NCBI RefSeq assembly: GCF_000517625.1
Contig: NZ_CP007055.1
Coordinates: forward strand, 2,418,001 to 2,482,000
DNA from: Halostagnicola larsenii XH-48
GTDB taxonomy: Archaea; Halobacteriota; Halobacteria; Halobacteriales; Natrialbaceae
Direction of reading: 5' to 3'
Length of the DNA stretch: 64,000 nt
This document shows, in pieces, positions 63,168 through 64,000 of the stretch (positions within the stretch are counted from its first letter, which is position 1; the number at the start of each line of letters is the position of its first letter). A model generated the notes under the pieces. It saw only the letters and a list, made by a program, of their open reading frames with translations. It searched no databases and was not told the origin of the DNA. The translations under genes were made by a program, and so were the position numbers.

Positions 63168-64000
63168 CTACAGGGAGACCGATTCGGACTCGGTCAGCGT
63201 GGACGGAGCCATCAGGATCTCATTGGTCTGGGCACCGTCTGCGGTCGTGATCGTGAACGTCGCGTCGTCACCGGCTTCGATCGTCTCGTCGCTTTCGAAG
63301 TGACCGTTATCGACATCCATGATGATTTCGGACGTGTCGCCAGACTCGAGGATTGCTGCATCCGAATCGCTGACATCGTCGTCAGTGCTGGTGATATCGA
63401 AGTCATCGAGGGTACCACGGGTGGTGTCCTTACCCACGTATTCGTACGTGGTCGACGAAAGGTCGACTGCGTCAGCACCGGGACCAAGCGAGACCATCAA
63501 CTGAACCTCTTTAACGCCGTATTCGTTAGAGGCGATTTCGGCTTCCTGATCGCTCGAGAGTTGGAGGTCACCCTCATAGTCGCTAAGAGCGATTTCCACA
63601 CCTGTATCTGCTCCGTTGGAGTGGTCCACTTCGATCGTGTCAGTTGTTTCGCCGGACAGTTGGTCAGTAGTCAGGTCTACTTCGACGGTACTCGCATTGG
63701 TCAACGTGACACCTGTCATTGCCGTTTCAAGGTCACCATATTCAGAGCCATCTGCACCAATCGTCTCGGAGTAGGTCGTAGTATCACCATCAATCGTCGT
63801 GACGGTCACGTCAATAGTATCACCATCTGTAACTGGATCTGTTCCAGAGAAAGTGAAATCTTCCGTCTGTGTGTTCGACTCATCAACGAGTGTCGAGACG
63901 ACACCAGTCGACGAATCGATCGAGACGACGTTCGAAACCTGATTCGTACTTTCTTGACCCGTTGCTTCTGCCTGGGACTGGAGAAGACCTGCAGTGTTAA
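63168..64000 (-). CDS. Archaellin (copy 3 of 3), N-terminus outside the window
   Basis: 277 codons visible, from [18 protein letters not shown] (mid-helix) to the common end [15 protein letters not shown]. The signal peptide and first 45 or so residues lie beyond the right edge, so an internal ATG at 63809 is not the start. Its middle (TQTEDFTFSGTDPVTDG ... LQLSSDQEAEIASNE) is again copy-specific, while the last 110 residues match copies 1 and 2 closely. Confidence 0.93.
   Translation of the reverse strand, partial: NTAGLLQSQAEATGQESTNQVSNVVSIDSSTGVVSTLVDESNTQTEDFTFSGTDPVTDGDTIDVTVTTIDGDTTTYSETIGADGSEYGDLETAMTGVTLTNASTVEVDLTTDQLSGETTDTIEVDHSNGADTGVEIALSDYEGDLQLSSDQEAEIASNEYGVKEVQLMVSLGPGADAVDLSSTTYEYVGKDTTRGTLDDFDITSTDDDVSDSDAAILESGDTSEIIMDVDNGHFESDETIEAGDDATFTITTADGAQTNEILMAPSTLTESESVSL

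Noticed and set aside
1-64000. Search for insertion sequences, integrases, attachment sites and replication-origin genes
   Set aside because: No transposase, recombinase, orc1/cdc6 or long terminal inverted repeats were seen; the repeats present are local duplications.

Overview
The window is chromosomal DNA of a halophilic archaeon (class Halobacteria). Evidence: high GC with very frequent CTCGAG/TCGA words, strongly acidic predicted proteins, many genes starting about 25 bases after a TATA-like box (leaderless mRNAs), and archaeal information-processing genes (aIF2-gamma, Rpo7, Spt4, S19e, class I LysRS, PDCD5-like protein) beside archaellum and haloarchaeal chemotaxis genes. A Natrialba/Haloterrigena/Natrinema-type relative is my guess, not shown. 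I see no tRNA, rRNA, CRISPR array, insertion sequence or integrase.

Layout. 0-9 kb: end of a proline racemase-family gene, cheR, a sulfatase, then a leftward block rps19e / PDCD5-like / PP-loop ATPase / hisS facing thiL, and a site-2-protease-type membrane protease. 9-17 kb: MoaE fusion for molybdopterin synthesis, pyrH-lysS, a second PDZ-containing M50 protease, a PadR regulator divergent from the haloarchaeal fusion protein PitA. 17-25 kb: mostly haloarchaea-specific or membrane proteins, a beta-propeller lipoprotein, a YgfZ-like protein and a geranylgeranyl-reductase-family flavoprotein. 25-28 kb: the leftward operon eif2G / PIN / rpo7 / spt4 / dephospho-CoA kinase. 28-36 kb: a nuclease-like DUF5787 protein, YIP1, an MBL hydrolase, DUF2237, an AAA ATPase with a His-rich tail, and three universal stress proteins. 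36-40.5 kb: a tungstate transport locus (tupA, tupB, tupC, a ModE-type regulator) with a second tupA-like gene. 40-43 kb: DHH phosphoesterase and hypothetical genes.

43-64 kb is one motility and taxis region: cheF, cheC, cheY, a transducer (Htr) overlapped by an opsin-like gene, archaellum motor genes arlI, arlH and a very long arlCE, then arlJ, a second ordinary arlCE, arlG, arlF, a short archaellin and three long archaellins, the last running off the right edge. CheF joins the Che system to the archaellum; CheC and CheY carry the signal; the Htr/opsin pair looks like a receptor feeding it; ArlCE/F/G/H/I/J make the motor and the archaellins the filament.

The most unusual object is the Htr/opsin pair: the opsin keeps helix-G Asp but has Ile where the retinal-binding Lys should be, Gly at the counterion position, and still sits in the htr-sop gene order with translational coupling. 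Next are the duplicated arlCE genes, one with a tail of about 460 residues carrying repeated Trp-in-acidic motifs, and the archaellin array with homogenised ends, variable middles and a shared 5'UTR hairpin.
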